64,000 nt of DNA. It comes from Caenorhabditis remanei. Its lineage: Eukaryota; Nematoda; Chromadorea; Rhabditida; Rhabditidae. Of the stretch, positions 1 through 12,006 are shown piece by piece. Where the stretch lies: positions 7,440,001 through 7,504,000 of the forward strand of contig NC_071332.1 in the NCBI RefSeq assembly GCF_010183535.1. The letters run 5' to 3'. Each line of letters begins with the position of its first letter. The stretch's first letter is position 1. The translations under genes and the position numbers were made by a program. Below the pieces are notes generated by a model that saw only the letters and a list, made by a program, of their open reading frames with translations, did no database searches and was not told where the DNA came from.

Positions 1-808
1 TCTTCATTTTACTGCTCGATACATCTGACGTCTTCTTCTTTGTTTTACAACTAGTCATTTACGAAAATTTCCGGTTCTTGTTTCTTTTTCTACTTTTCGA
101 TGTTCTTCAATTCAAAAAAGGGTACTTCTACACCGATCGTATCAGAATTCAAATCACTCGCATTGGCGCCAAAGTTCTTTCTTTTTCTCTTTTCCACCTC
201 TCTGTTCGACAATCTAGTTGTCACTGAATGCACTTCTGCAACTGTGAAACTCTCGCAGTTTCCTTTCAATTCTACCTTCCCGAAGTCTTATCGAAAAGAT
301 AAGAATGGACGGTTTCAGTTGTTAAGAACGCTTACTACGTCTTTAATGTTTCCAATTTATTGTCATGTTTTTCGATATACCATGTCATCAAGTGAAAGTG
401 AGAGAATTACCTCGTTCTTTTTGAATAGAACACCAAAATAAATAGATTGAAAACAAGAGATTTACTTTTACATACATTCAATCGTTTCTTTTTATGAACT
501 CTTCTTTTTTTCCAATTGGAATCCCACATATTTTTCTCCTTGTTTCCCATAAACTATTTAGGTACTTGTCCTTCGAAAACATCTTTTTCATTTTAGTCGT
601 CACCTCATTTTACGCCCATTCTCTCCCTCTCATTCCCCACATATTTCAAACCATTTGATGTTCGCTTCGACAACTTTTACCTTGAAATTTGCGCGAATTT
701 TGCGGGTGGCCAATTATAAGTTCTTCCGGTGCCTTCTCCACAAGGAGAAAAGAAATCGATCGAAAGATCTTCGGTTGTGTTTTAATCCAATTAGTGCGTA
801 AATTACAG
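1..808. other. unc-83 upstream intron or 5' flank, no supported exon
   Basis: AT-rich sequence with no exon that I can support. The first coding exon of the unc-83-like gene opens at an acceptor ending at 808, so this stretch is most likely intron. An open frame at 100-441 has no splice context or recognisable domain. Confidence 0.5.
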
Positions 809-3800
809 GCTCTCCAACTTGAAATACAACACGAAGGTCAGCTACTGGTCAATCGACTCAACAAACAACTCAAGTAAATTATATTTCTCTTATGACTGAT
901 TCAAACTATTTTGATTTTTCAGAGACGATAACGATTCAGACTCACTAGAAGAAGAGAAACGGAAGACGTGTGTCGATGCGATTCGAAAACGGTGGCATAC
1001 AATATATCTGAACAGTTTGTCACTTGTATGTCGGATAGAGGAGCTCTTGAACCATCAGGTGAGGCAGATCTATATCAGATAGTAGGGTTACTGTAGGTTA
1101 CTGTAGTCTCCAGAAACGAATTTACTTCGACCCCCATAACCATTTCGAATGAAACGGGTTGGTCTTTTATTTCTTAATTTGAGGCGTTGCCTTTAGCACC
1201 ACCCTTTCTTTTTCTTATTTTTCCGCGTTCATCAACCTAAATGGGTTCCCAACGGTGTAACAGATTGAGTACCTCTTAGCAAGCTTTATTTTTTCCAGTT
1301 TGTTATTATTTGTAAACAGAGAAAAAGTGATTGAGAAGATAGAAAACAACCCTAGTCGATTCGATGTGTTCTCTCTGGCAACACAGAGAGAAGTGATCCA
1401 TTCTCGAATCGTACAACACTTTTCCTTCCAGTGCCTTTTGTGAGAATGTCGGCCAATCCATAACTATATATTTCTTTTGAAAGTGAGACAGTTCTTTTCT
1501 GTTGTTCACGGAAAACGATGCCTAGACGTTTTTCCGAAAAGACCTGAATGACTTTGTGTGTCTGTCATTCAACAGTTTCACTTGCTGAATTATGCAAATC
1601 AATTCACTTTTTTCTGGCTATTTTACTATTTCATACGTAGTAACCGATTCATTTCATGTGTAGGTGGCGATGGTTTTACCTACAGATTTTGTGTGTTGGC
1701 AGTTTTAGAAAATAGTATTTTTTGGTGAATAGGGGAACAAGACGGGATTCAAAGTAAGAAACTCACTTGAATACTTTCTGAAATTATTCAAATTTTCTGC
1801 TGAAATTTTAATTTTTTAATCAATAACTGAATCCATGAAATATCTTCCGAACATCCAAAGTAATTTTTAATTTTTTTCAATTTCTAAACTGACTTTCTTG
1901 ATTTAAAATTTGACATCGAATTGAAAATTGATACTTCACGTTGATTTGAGTGGTGTAAGGCCTTTTCTTCTGCCTCCTGGCTCAATTTCAATATCATATT
2001 CGACATATGAATTCGGTGCCAACAGCTGTGATTCTTTCTTCTTCTCCGAGAGCTTTCAACCCACCTCCGGCTGCCAGTCATCTCGTTATTATTCGCACTT
2101 TTTGTCACTCATTATTATATATCTATACTTCCCCTCTCTTTTCTAAGCTTTTGGGTTTCTCAGAATCATTCTCTATATATAATAATTCTCTATTGTGCGA
2201 CCGAACCCATAGATATTGCACCTGTAGATGCAGGCTGGTTAACCCATATTAATTATAGGTTAGACCTTTCTCTGCTCAATTGGAAACGAATAAATATCGA
2301 GCGTCTAGATATGAATTAATCGCGCCCAAATGAACCCCATGATTTCCTAGATTTCGACTCAATTTATTTGTTTACCGAAGCTGGGCATCCGTATGTGTTC
2401 TGTTCTCCCCTTCAGGCAGATATTAGAGCCAGCCGACTACATCTCTTCCCCTTGATCTCATTCCGACTGTCATCATAATAATTGGTATGAAAACTATTAT
2501 ACAGAATTGTTAATTGAGTAAGAGTCGGATGATTTCAATGGCAGAATAGAATAGTCGGATTTCGATTCGAAAGTGTCGCTGCTGACCAATCTCTTTTCCC
2601 CAATCAAATAGCAATAAATCTTGCGGAACAAGCAGCCACCACCGCTTTTCCCGAATCATTTTATCATTTCTCTTTTGATGTAATTAGGCTTGATGGTTGG
2701 TAGTGGTGGTGGTGGTGGTCCAGAAGAGTCTCAGTTGTGTAACCGAGTGTGTAAGAGTGCTTGGAAAAGTGTTTGCATGTGGATTCTTTCTCTTTTACTT
2801 CACACGTTCCCTTCCGCCTTCGGGTTTCCAATTTCAATTGTGAAAGTGGAAGGATGGAACTTTTTCATTAGCTCTATGAGTTCTTCAGTGTGAAATAGTT
2901 GCATGTTCCGAGTTGCGAACTCTGAGTTTCCATTCTTTATTCAAAGAGCAGTCCCGCACACTTTTTTCTGATTAATCGGGTATTGTGCTCCACCAAACAA
3001 ATGGCCAAACAGGGACAGTGTTGCGATGTTTGGTGCTGATTCATATTGGTGTCCCTCCACTTTTGGTCCAAACAAGGCTTTCTGTCATTTCTGTCACCCA
3101 ACCACACCTTCACCTTCCTTTTCTCTACTCTCTATTTTGTTTTTTCCCATTCGAAAAAGCCATTTTCTTCTTTTCCTCTACAATTTTCGTTGTTTGCGCC
3201 TGGCATTAACTTTCTTTTTTGCATAGTCTTCGGGGCTTACTACAACAAGAAAAAGACACGCGTATCAAGTACAAGAAGTGTGTGTATTCGATAGTAAACT
3301 AGGGTTAAGTTTCCAGTTTCTTTGTACTTTTTCTTTTTGTTTTAAAAAATTGGGAAAAAATAAATAGCATCTGATACTAGTTCCTAAGTTTACTCTTTCT
3401 AGTAACTGATTTCAATGAGTAAAGTTTCAACAGTCCCCCACCGATTTCCATTTCCTCGAAACCTTTACAATGTGAAAGTACATTAGCCGTTCGTTTCGCT
3501 CTATTTTAGGTTGAGATATAGTTTGCACAGTTGCATGAATCTATGACACGCAAATAGTATCGTGACACACATTTGCGCATATGGCGAGGCTTCGTCAGTC
3601 TATTTGTTCGCAAGTGCCTAGGTACAATTACCTATGCATGCGCCAAAAGGGGACAAAGCGCATCTTCTCACGATATTCCACCACCTTTTGTGGTTTTTCC
3701 AAATACGCTTTATTTTCCAGCAATCATCGGAAGACTCGGAAAGTGATCCAGATCTTGTCGGACCACCGGTCAAGCGGGCTCGTACACGCACCAGTGGACA

Positions 3801-6800
3801 TCTGACAGCATCTGACACCGAGGAATCTGAAGACGAAGATCGACACAGTCAAACGGAAACAGTGGTCACAGACGAGGATAACGTTCTTCCATTTGCAGAG
3901 AGTGAATACGAAAGTATTATGGATGGAAGGTATTTATTTTCCTTCTTCTCAATATCAAGGTCCCCCCAGAAAGCTTCTTCTTCTCCTAACCCATATCTAA
4001 TGCGCAATTAGAAACGCATCTTCTTCCCATTATGTTATTCAAAAGTCGTTTAATGGTAATAGCTTTGTGACAGTCAGGTGCGTGGCTAAGGATTATCCGG
4101 TCCCGTTCTCAGAAAATGAATGTGTTTCTTTTCGGGTGTCACCCCAGCCGATTCGTCTTCTTTTTGCCCTCCGACTCTCATAAATCAGCTATTTTCCTTC
4201 ATTGAGATTTTCCCTCTTACTATGTATTTCATTTTCCTTTTTGTATTCCAGAGTAACAGTCGACTCGTGCACATCTTCATCTGAAGATCAAATGGTTGAG
4301 CAATCATCGAACAAGAAATGGGAAAGTGTCCAACAAGATGTTGGTTACTCAAGTGGCGAGAACTCGATACATGAAGCGTTGAACACGTGTGCCGACCATT
4401 TGTAAGTGACCTCAAGAAAGTGTTTCAAAAGTTTGGTGCCCGGTACCAATTACATATGGGTTGGAGGTCAATCTGGAAACCTGACGTAAAACAAATACTC
4501 CTACTTTAATTTGTCGAAATCTAGATGTCGTCGTACAAAAAAGTGTTCCTAGTCTTTTCTTGCTTGAAGCTGCCGCATTCCAAAGTTCCATTCAATTAGA
4601 TTCCTTTATCTGCTAATCTAATCAGCCGCAAAGTTTTAGTGTAATATCTCTTGTATAGACTTCTAAAGCCAGACACGTGTTAGAAGGGGTCAGTGCGCAC
4701 AAAAGTTGGTGCATCTGTTAGAAGAGAACCGTTGCATTGCAACATGTGTTTGATACATTTTATGATCAGAGGCGGGGCGCGAAAGACCGGCCGAGGCAGA
4801 CGTTTGTGTTCATTTATTACTTTACTTGACTTGTCGAGATGCTCAGCAAGTTTAGGAGGTAAGATTTAGTATAGATTTAGTATAGTCAATCTCATAGGAA
4901 ACTAAATAACACTTGTCAAGAATCATGTTCTCCAATCCTCCAAAACATCTCATTGTTTCCAAATGGCTGACCCAATTGAAATGGTTCCCCAACACCTTTT
5001 AAGATAAATGACCATCCATATTTTGCGCGCATCCAGTCGCTTCTTATCCGCACGGAAAATAATGAAATAAATCAGTGGACAAGCCAACGGGTCGTTCCTT
5101 CGGACAACCTTGAAAGTGATGAGTGGCTCTGCGAGTGATACGTGATATCCCTATACACCCGAATGTCTCACCCGCATACTCATCTCCTCATTGGCTTGCC
5201 GCCAAACAAACGCTCGTTTCTTCACAAAACGTCGGGTGGTTTTCTTGTCCGCGTGTGCCCTCTAACCGACAACTTTTAGATTTATTAGTTTCGGGTTACG
5301 TCGGAAGCGGATAAATCGTTGTTTTTGTCTTTTGGGACCTCCCTTGTGCCCTGTTTTGGAGGGCGCCTCCTGGCCTTACTATCATTTATAATCTACAACT
5401 TTTTGTTTATTCAAAAACTCCACACACTTGATAATCGTTTAGTTTATAAATGAAAACTATACAAGAAACTTGATATTCCTGAAAACGTTTCCCTGATTCC
5501 AAACATTTTTTGCAGACTTCCGGAGACCAGTGACATGCGTCGAAAACGTATCGAATGCTCTCCAGTCAAGGCATTCTATAGAACTGTTCAGTTGGAGGAT
5601 ATGTCTGATTTAGAAGTCACAAAAGCCATCAACCACGATATAGATGAAGAACCAAACTTGTCGGATTCGATGTATGTCAATCATGATTCCACATTCTTAA
5701 CGACACAAAATCTTCCAGAATACGGTAGGCATTGAATTCAAATCTTGCTGAATTAAAATTAAAATTTTCAGACGAAGTGATGGCTCTAATGGATAACGAA
5801 GATCTTCCAATGGACATCTCAATGACAGAATCATTCAACACAAAATGGCGTGAAATCCACGGACAAAAGAAGCCGTTGAGACGTGCCTCTCGACCGAGTC
5901 GTGAACAAATGGATCTGATTGCCAAGGTTAGATCTTGATTTTAGTCAATTTGTTATACTGTCAACCTACTGGTGTGACGGAATGATGAATGGAAACGGTG
6001 TGAGGGGAAGAAAAACGTTTCCGTTTGGGGCTGATTGATCACATCAGTCTTTTTGGTTTGACCTAACCAAAGAATATATTATTCCATTTCCTGTTTATTC
6101 CAAAACTCCAATTAGCAAAATATGTTATCTGATATACCAGAAGAGCAGCAGGTGCGGGAAGACAGTTGTAAATCAGCAGATCGTAAACCGTCCATTTGAT
6201 TTATTGCAGAGCTCGTGCGATGCTTCTTCCGAAGATTCGTCCGAGGGAGAGCACCAAACACAACTGGAGGATGAGCCAGAGATGATGAGTGTGTAAGTAT
6301 TTTATTTTAGTTTGGATTCTCAAAAAGATTCGGACATACAGTAACCGTTTGTTTCCAGATCATTCAACTCTGCTTCATTTGACACATCTTCCCCATTGAA
6401 GCGTCAAAGATCCGCTCGTGGACTCAAAAACGCCTCATTTCTCTACGACAGTCTTGAAATGGATGGATCATTCTGCTCGACTCGTTCCGAAATGCTTCCA
6501 CCATGCAAGACACGTTCATTGGCGCGTAGAAAACTGAGAGTCCGCAGAATGCCACGTAGCATGAGTGATGGAGAGCAACTGGGTGTTGTGAGCTGCAAAC
6601 CAGAAGGATTGATGACTCCAATGATTCGTGTGTCTCCTCCATCCACTCCGGTTCGACGACTTCTGCGAAAACTTGACGAACAAATCAGAAATCGGGATAG
6701 CGATACGGCTCCAGAGCATAGTGACGCTGCCCAGGCTTACGAGTGGGACGAATACCATGTAAGTATTTATCAATCATAGTTTTTTAAAAGTTTAAATTTT

Positions 6801-9482
6801 CTGAAGACCGTAAAAACTAGGGTCTTATCACGAGAGACAAGTTGTCAATCTTTTAAAACCACTGTTCAATTTCTCACATCACTCTGATAACACTGATTGT
6901 CATTCAAAGCGACACGTTCTAGTTTCCGCTTTTTTCGTTTCGTCTAATTCTGATTTTCAACGAAAATCTAATTTGGCACTTCTTCTTCTTCATTCTCTTT
7001 CACTTCATTCTTATTTTCTCTTCTTCTCACTCTAAACGCTTCTTTTTCTAAATCCCCTGAAGAAAAAAAGAAGAAAAATAGAAAACAATTTTGTGGCGTG
7101 GCAACGGGAAAGTGTTGCCAGCAAGCACCACTTTCAAAATGTTTCTATATTGACAAATTTTCTCGCAGTTGTATGTTTAAAAGATGAGTATGTTTTGTGC
7201 ATCCGTCTCTCCCTATCTGATGCCAGAACATTTCTTTCATTTTGTTCTAATAAAATGTTTGGAAACCTCACTTTGAAATCAAATTTTTCAACTGCAGTTA
7301 ACTTCTCAATTTTGTTTGAAACTTCATCGCTCTAACATTGGAAAACTCTCTCTAAAATTTAAATATCGATGGATCGCAGTTGTAGAAACAGTGTTATTGT
7401 AATAGAGATGAATCTCGCACCTACAATCTGATGGTTAGGTGACGACTGTGTCTTTTTCAAAACCAAAAAAAGTAGATCATCATTTCGGAAAGGCAGAACA
7501 ACAAACACTATTTCGCTTCTCTTTTTGATTCGCATTTTTCCGTTTTCTCCCAATTTCCCATAGCTAATCTATGAAGCCTCATTTGCCGTCTCTCTGTTCC
7601 ATTCTTATGCAATAATCTGTTTTCGTGTCGCGCACTGACCGGGAGGCTCTCTAATTAAAGGTAGTGAGAAGGACACTTCTCCCCCTTCTTCTCATAAATT
7701 CAATATGCCCATCCAGACCCCTTACCAGGTGGCTGTGACCGAATGCATGTGTTCACCTTTTCGCCTCCTCCCCTTTTCAGGAACACATGAATAATAATAA
7801 GGGACTGCTGGTCAACTGAGTGCATTCGCATTTCACATTTCACCTCCGCTTCCTCCTCTTTCCTGTAAACATTATTACATTCATTTCCTTGCTTGCGCGG
7901 ATGACACGTGAAACTGTCAAGTTGATGGCTATTGCTACTCCGATTATTAGAAAAACCACTAATAGGGTACGGTATTTTTGGAATCATGTTTTTGTAATTA
8001 GTCTCAATTAAAAATAGAATCCAATTCATTATTCTTTTTCTTCATCTTCTAACTGTTTTCTATTTCCAGCCACCACAAAAAGACGACTCAACAGCCGACC
8101 GAAATCATAGTTCAATGGCAGACATCTCTAGCCAACTGATGAATATTGATGATGACTTCGCTGAGCATTTCGGAACTTCAACATCCAGTGCATACCGTCT
8201 TATTGAGGAATCGAAATCTCATCTGAGAGTTGTCCAAAAGGCACTTGAAGAGAGTAATGCTGATATTCCACACCTCTCAAACTTCGAGTTAATTGCTCGT
8301 TCCAACTTGAGACAAGTCGATGAAGCACTGAAAATTCAATCCGGATACCAGCCATCGTTCCTCGAGACAAGCACTCTTCAAGAGCTTCGTGCTGAATGGG
8401 CACAACTTTATGAATCGATTCGCAGCCCATTCGTTCGTATTATGCATCAAGTCAAGAAGTTCGCCGCTACACTTCAAGAAGTTTCGTCGATGGCGTCACT
8501 TGGAGACGTGGATATCCGATCGAAAGAAGACGTTATGAAGGCGTTGGATGCTGTGACGGCAATCGAACGACGTCTGAGTTGTGAGAGGCAAGAATTGCGG
8601 TGAGTCAGATCAACGTTTATTGTTCTTATTCTTCTTTCGTATTGTGTGCATACAAAAAGAAGAAGAAACGAAAAAATGTTGCTTTTTTCGTTTTTTTCCT
8701 TTCTGGTAACCAAAAGCATACTGTTCTATTTTCAGCGATCTACTTGCTTCACCAACTTTCCGTGACGTCGCCAAAGAACTGTCGTGTGAATTCGAAACGG
8801 TGTCCGAAGGATACGACGACGCCGTCGATAGAATCGGGAAAATGGCTCATTCATTGTCTCAAGTGAAAGGAGAATGGGATGCATGGAACAGTCGTCAAAA
8901 TGACATCAGAAGTGCGATGGTTCGAATTGAATCTCATCTGAAAGAAGGGCAAATGGATAATAAAATGATTGCGGAGGAGATGGAATTGTGTCAGGAGAGA
9001 ATGAATAGTCTCGAGACGATGTGCAATTATTTGACTTCATCGTTGGGATCAATTCAGAATGAATCCAACACGAAAAATCTTCCAGACTTCAAAGCAGAAC
9101 TCTCGATTTACAGTAATGCATTGGCAAGACTCAAAGACAGGTGAGAATTACCATTAAATATCATTCCCTTAACCTATCGTTATTTTCTTTCAGATTCAAC
9201 GACATGGTCCGTGTCCCAACTCCACCCACAATCCAATTCCATCCACCAGAGCCACGCCCATCAAAGGGAAGAAGCATGACAACTCAGACAGCTGAAATGG
9301 AAACTGAAACTGATGAGGAGACTCCTCTATCAGTTTCAGAAGCTATTTCCTCATCTCGTCTCATCAAATTTACATTTGCTCTTTCTCTTCTATCCGCACT
9401 AGCCGCCATCTTCTACTATCACGTGTTTGGAAAACCATTCGGTCCCCATTTGACCTATGTGAACGGACCACCACCAACTTAA
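809..9482 (+). CDS. unc-83: UNC-83-like KASH-domain nuclear envelope protein (5' end outside window)
   Basis: UNC-83 is an outer nuclear membrane KASH protein. It pairs with the SUN protein UNC-84 and recruits kinesin and dynein for nuclear migration. Exons read here: 809-873, 923-1058, 3721-3929, 4252-4401, 5516-5724, 5772-5926, 6210-6292, 6359-6758, 8070-8599, 8736-9140 and 9194-9482. All phases join, giving about 876 residues. An early segment (KRWHTIYLNSLSLVCRIEEL) resembles spectrin-like repeats of KASH proteins. The middle is acidic and Ser-rich, and the 8.1-9.1 kb exons encode long amphipathic helices. The C-terminus is one membrane segment (FTFALSLLSALAAIFYYHVF) plus a short lumenal tail ending GPPPT, the diagnostic KASH ending. 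The family protein is about 1040 residues in C. elegans as I recall, so roughly 160 N-terminal residues lie upstream. Symbol rests on the KASH tail and neighbours. Confidence 0.85.
1059..3720 (+). other. 2.66 kb unc-83 intron
   Basis: This intron is far longer than the gene's other introns of about 50 bp. I see no coding exon inside. A short direct repeat of GGTTACTGTAG lies near 1085-1110. The length suggests room for an internal promoter, because unc-83 is known to make several isoforms from different starts. No promoter element is firmly readable. Confidence 0.4.
6759..8069 (+). promoter_or_regulatory. 1.31 kb unc-83 intron, candidate internal promoter
   Basis: The intron precedes the exon (8070) that opens the coiled-coil and KASH half. 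That exon contains an in-frame ATG at 8115, preceded by a strong TATTTCCAG acceptor at 8069. A transcript starting in this intron, or trans-spliced at 8069, would yield a shorter UNC-83 keeping the coiled coils and KASH. The intron is pyrimidine-rich around 6960-7060. Inference only. Confidence 0.3.
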
Positions 9483-10108
9483 ATCAGTATTCTATTTGAC
9501 ATCCCCGTTTTGAACTTCTTTTTCTTCTTAAAATGTTGTAATCTCCAACCCGGGTAGGCGCCAAATTAAACCAGTAGATTCGATTTTTTCCCTTTTTGTT
9601 TTTTATGAAAACCCTTTTTTTTAATTAAATTTAGAGAAAGTAGTTTATAGAAAGAATACTCAAACTCAACTACTTCATCAAATACCCTACAATTACTTTC
9701 GATTATCCGAAAATCTTCCAAACTTTCCCCCAAAAAAATCTCCGTGTTCAGGTATTTTGCCATTAAAAAACTCTCTCTCTCTCTTTTTTTTGTTATTTTT
9801 ACTTTCTCTCCACTCATATTGAATGACCTGAGACCGTATTTATCTCATTCTCTCATCCACTTAAATCGGTGACTTTCCTGTATATAAGAGTTGAAAAAAT
9901 GCTATCTTTAATTCTCGTCTGAAAAGAGAATCCAATATTGATATCAGTTATTTTATTTACGAAATCGTTTTTCTTTTTTTTTTCTTTTTTTTTTTGTTCT
10001 ATGTACGGCTGTTAATAAAAATTAATATATGCCAACTCACAGTTTTATTCTTCAACAATTAAAACATTTGATCCAATTGAAAAAATTAAAATAAAAAAGC
10101 AGATCAAT
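9483..10108. other. Convergent 3' flanks of unc-83 and lec-10
   Basis: The two genes converge here. The stretch is AT-rich with homopolymer runs. A minus-strand AATAAA lies close to 10045, suited to the galectin transcript. No gene seen. Confidence 0.5.
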
Positions 10109-10791
10109 TTATCTGTATGGGTTGTAGTTGACTGGTGGTGGTGGAGCTCCGTATGGAGAGAAGTTTGGTTGAATGAAGACTGGAGCAACATAGGAATCAG
10201 TTCCGTATGCATTGTATCCAGAGTGTCCGTGGTCGATGTGTCCATCCCAACGACGTTGGAAGTGGAATCCCTCGAAGTGGACCTTGTCGACGTGGACGTC
10301 TCCCTTGAGTCCGATGGCTTGGACCGATTGGTATGGATAACGATGTGGGTAGTCAGCGAGGTGGTGTCCGTTGACAGCAATCTGGAAATGTTTCATTGAA
10401 TTTCAGTTCCAATATATTTCTCAACTTACATGGTAATATCCAGCATGAACCTTGATGGTGAGATGGAAATGCTCGGAGTGGTGGAGTGGGTTTTTGTGGC
10501 GGATTTCTGGTCCCCACATTCCATTGAATTGGGAGTTCATAGCAACAATATGCTCATGATGGAAACGGAAGTTGACGTGGAGAACAATGTTTGGTCCGCT
10601 CAACAATTCAACAGCGAAATTCTTGTGGTGTCCATGACGGACATGTCCGTGAACCGAGACGGTGGATCCGTCTTGGAGCGGCTCGAAGATGGAAAGAGCG
10701 GTTGGGACTCCCTAGAATTAGTAAAGTGAATGAAAACTTCTAAAAAAAAACGTGAAAAATAGAAACTTACAGGGTTGTGATAGGAGTGCAT
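10109..10791 (-). CDS. lec-10: Single-domain galectin (LEC-10 type)
   Basis: Galectins bind beta-galactosides and are exported without a signal peptide. Exons on the minus strand are 10771-10791 (MHSYHNP), 10430-10711 and 10109-10381, all phase 0, giving 191 residues. The product is one carbohydrate-recognition domain of about 140 residues. The sugar-binding core is present: HVNFRF (the HxNxR strand), IVAMNSQFNG, then MWGPEIR with the stacking Trp and the E/R pair. The usual NPR is NFR here. The protein is rich in His, and the C-terminus is a short proline-rich tail (GAPPPPVNYNPYR). No signal peptide is seen, as expected. An AG acceptor lies about 15 bp before the ATG, consistent with trans-splicing. 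Length and position next to unc-83 match lec-10 as I recall it. Confidence 0.87.
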
Positions 10792-12006
10792 GGTCGGGGA
10801 GGAAACTGAGTAAAACCGATACTGAAAACTGAGGGAATGCCACGACTTTTATTCAAACTCTTATCGATATTTCGATGACATCAGGCGAGTTTTATTTGTT
10901 TAAAGACTAAGAATCGGTGGGGAGGTATCAGACACATTTCCATACTTGGACTAAAACTGATGGCAAACAAAGAGACATGGAGAGAGAAAGATGGCTGAAC
11001 TTCACAATTAGTTTCAGAAGGAATGTTGATTTTTCGGAGAGGAAGGAATCGTTCATTATGAAAAAGGATGTGGTAGTAGCACGTGTAGTAACAGTTAATG
11101 ATTTGATAGGGGAATTTGTTGCAAATTTGAAATGAAGTTTGATAAATCGGAATGGTTTTTGAGCGTTCTCTTGTGCTGCAATCAATGTTTGCGTTCTAGA
11201 ATTTTTCCATTCTTTCAAAATGTAAGTTTTGAATTCATTGTCCCACATAGATATTTTGTTAATGCATGTTGTTTGATCGCTATGAAAAATTAAGCCTAAG
11301 ACAGTGTAAGACGAAGAACTTTGAGGAAAGAGGCTTATACTTCCACAGAAGTTTGGAGATAGCTTGGAATCATCGCACATGCTTTGTCATCTTCCATATA
11401 CTGATTTTTAGAAATTTGTGCCCAAATGAGTTGAATAAAATCAAAGTAAAGAAGCTTCACACTGCGCGGGGACATATCAACTTGTCACCATGAAATGAGA
11501 TTCACGCCTCAGAGCTGGAACTCCATAATATGACTTTCGAGTTTTGCAATCATTATGACCTAAAGTACTGTAGGATTTTTCTCCAATCCGCGAATTCTAT
11601 ATCCGACACCCATTTGACTATTCATACTTTGTAGTTCTCCTCCACGTGCACCACATCAAAAGTTACGATTTGTTTCGTTGTTTGCACCCCAAAAAATCAT
11701 CTTCTCTTCATTTTTCTTCTCTGTCTGCACTATTTTCAGTGATGCAATCAAAATGGAGGCATGCTCGTACAATTGTCATTTTGATCGGAAACTTTATTTG
11801 ACATTTCGGCACAATGCGTGTGACTCACAAACATTTCAAGAACTGATCATGACTCACAAAATCAGATTTCATGAGAGAGAAGATTGTGAGTCATCGTGAC
11901 AGGAAACAAGGCAAAAATTACAGAAAAAGTAAGTATATGAAATAGATTAGAATGGTAATTGACATGAGTTCAAAATGGTACAATGATAACCGTAAGTGAG
12001 AAAAAT
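10792..12006. other. Intergenic, lec-10 promoter side
   Basis: About 1.2 kb holding the upstream region of the minus-strand galectin and the 3' flank of the carnitine acyltransferase. Short open frames on both strands lack splice context. I see no gene. Confidence 0.5.

Noticed and set aside
7820..8011. Possible alternative first exon of unc-83 (open frame with ATG)
   Set aside because: The only nearby donor gives an unconvincing junction and the peptide has no recognisable feature.
10430..10729. 99-residue plus-strand open frame
   Set aside because: Antisense of the galectin exons, which have full CRD motifs on the minus strand.
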